8,481 nucleotides of DNA. Origin: an uncultured delta proteobacterium (lineage in GTDB: Bacteria > Myxococcota_A > Bradymonadia > REDH01). A program made the position numbers and the translations under genes. Below are positions 7,447 to 8,481 of the stretch, piece after piece. The notes beneath the pieces are model-generated. The model saw only the letters and a list, made by a program, of their open reading frames with translations, was not told the origin of the DNA and did not search any database. The stretch is from the NCBI GenBank assembly GCA_903873545.1, contig CAIQPA010000237.1, positions 1 to 8,481 on the forward strand. The letters run 5' to 3'. Each line of letters opens with the position of its first letter. Position 1 is the stretch's first letter.

Positions 7447-8481
7447 CTACCGCGCATCCCGCTCGAACTCATTGAGCCGCTGGAGCTGGTTGAGGAGCAC
7501 GAAGGCTCCGTCATCGTCGCCCCGCTTGCTGGCGGCCTGGAGTTCGTCGAGCAGGCGCGCCCGCGTTGTCACAACCCAGGCCCGCCGGATCTTCAGCGAC
7601 ACGGCGTGGAAGGCGGTCTGAATCTTCTCTTCGTAGAGCGGCCCGGCGAGCATGAGGGCGCGCCCGATGACGCTCTTCAGCGGCCCCTCTTCGAGCATCT
7701 CGAAGGCGCGGCTTAGCGAGGGTCCATTCTCCTGGTGGGCCGCGGCAACCGCGCGGGCCCACTCAGCCACCTCGCGCTGCTGCATGCAGAGGTCAGTCCG
7801 GGTGTGCATGAAGGGCAGCAGGAGCGCCGCGCGCCGGTGTAACAGAACGATCAGCTCGGTCTCCATGGGGCTCAGCGGCGTGAGCGCCACCTCTGCTTCG
7901 GGACCGGCCGGCAGCGGGCCATCGTCGAAGGGGGCATCACCGAAGGGGGCATCGTCGAACGGCGTCGAACCGGCCTCGTTTACCGCTGGTGGCGGCACGA
8001 ACTGTGGGCGTGCTGCGGGGCGCGCCGCCGGCGCTGAACCGTATCCCGTCGCGGTCGCACCTGGCCGGAAGCGACGGGCGAGCTCGCCGGGGCTTAGGCC
8101 TGTGCGGCGGGAGATCTCCTGGATCCAGGCCTCGAGCAGCGTCGTGTCCTTGATCTTGGCCATGAGCGGCGCCAGCTCCGACACAGCGGCCGCCTTGGCA
8201 CTGGGGCTGGCGCTCCCGGTTGCCGGCAGGATGAGCTCCTCGATGAGCAGGTCGAGCAGCGGCTTTGCCTGCTGAACGAGCGCCTGCACAGCCTCGGCAC
8301 CGCCTCGTCGAGCGATGTCGTCGGGGTCAGCGCCGTCGGGGAGCTGGGCGAAGAGGATCTCGGGGAAGTCGGCCTCGAGCAGGATATCGAGCGATTTGCG
8401 GGCGGCGGCGCGGCCCGCCTTGTCGCCATCAAAGAAGAGGACGACAGACTTGGTGAAGCGGCGCAGCAGCCGCACCTGATC
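7447..8481 (-). CDS. dnaG: DNA primase, C-terminal part (gene continues beyond the window)
   Basis: The frame runs off the right edge, and 344 residues plus a TAG at 7447-7449 are visible. Primase makes RNA primers for replication and binds the replicative helicase DnaB. The visible part begins inside the TOPRIM fold of the RNA polymerase domain: DGDKAGRAAARKSLD carries the metal-binding Asp-x-Asp, and LPDGADPDD is the conserved motif further on. A helical part (QAKPLLDLLIEELI onward) follows, then a Pro/Ala/Asp-rich linker (visible residues about 145-200), and last a helical C-terminal region starting near LSPMETELIVLLHRR that should be the helicase-binding domain. The GTG near 8473-8475 is an internal Val codon, not a start. 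Full-length DnaG is about 600 residues, so roughly 40% is missing. The zinc-binding domain lies outside the window. Confidence 0.96.
   Translation of the reverse strand, partial: DQVRLLRRFTKSVVLFFDGDKAGRAAARKSLDILLEADFPEILFAQLPDGADPDDIARRGGAEAVQALVQQAKPLLDLLIEELILPATGSASPSAKAAAVSELAPLMAKIKDTTLLEAWIQEISRRTGLSPGELARRFRPGATATGYGSAPAARPAARPQFVPPPAVNEAGSTPFDDAPFGDAPFDDGPLPAGPEAEVALTPLSPMETELIVLLHRRAALLLPFMHTRTDLCMQQREVAEWARAVAAAHQENGPSLSRAFEMLEEGPLKSVIGRALMLAGPLYEEKIQTAFHAVSLKIRRAWVVTTRARLLDELQAASKRGDDDGAFVLLNQLQRLNEFERDAR
7921..7965 (-). repeat. three 15-bp tandem repeats in the dnaG linker
   Basis: Units at 7951-7965, 7936-7950 and 7921-7935 encode TPFDD, APFGD and APFDD in turn on the minus strand. 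The repeat stays in frame in the flexible linker before the C-terminal domain of primase. It may reflect replication slippage under selection for an acidic, Phe-containing spacer. Confidence 0.8.

Overview
The window is GC-rich and gene-dense. Its content (a Ser/Thr-kinase-like protein fused to an FGE-sulfatase domain, a dnaG/rpoD neighbourhood, and a cysteine-rich exported segment) suggests a deltaproteobacterial or Myxococcota-type genome. That placement is an inference from gene content, because no species-specific marker is visible.

Almost everything lies on the minus strand and reads right to left: the 3' part of dnaG (7447-8481), a large membrane protein with a kinase-like and an FGE-sulfatase domain (5048-7318), rpoD (3078-4964), a tRNA with CAU anticodon that looks like tRNA-Ile2 (2927-2999), a coiled-coil/zinc-ribbon protein (1989-2723), the RNase P RNA gene rnpB (1590-1979) and a class II tRNA nucleotidyltransferase (215-1576). 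The only plus-strand gene is the tail of an unrecognised gene at 1-218. Its stop codon overlaps the stop codon of the nucleotidyltransferase gene.

The right half is a variant of the classic dnaG-rpoD macromolecular synthesis locus, with the membrane protein gene placed between primase and the main sigma factor. That protein is the most unusual item here. Its kinase domain has lost the glycine-rich loop, the ATP-anchoring lysine, the alphaC glutamate, the HRD aspartate and the DFG aspartate. Its FGE-sulfatase domain lacks the paired cysteines of true formylglycine-generating enzymes. It therefore looks like a two-domain pseudoenzyme spanning the inner membrane.

The left half is a tRNA-maturation cluster. 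It holds a tRNA gene that does not encode its CCA end, the catalytic RNA that trims tRNA 5' ends, and a candidate enzyme for adding CCA, all on one strand. The gaps are 9 nt between the zinc-ribbon stop and rnpB, and 13 nt between rnpB and the nucleotidyltransferase start. No mobile element, CRISPR array or riboswitch was seen. No stretch longer than about 210 bases lacks a gene; the longest is 2724-2926, where nothing convincing was found.
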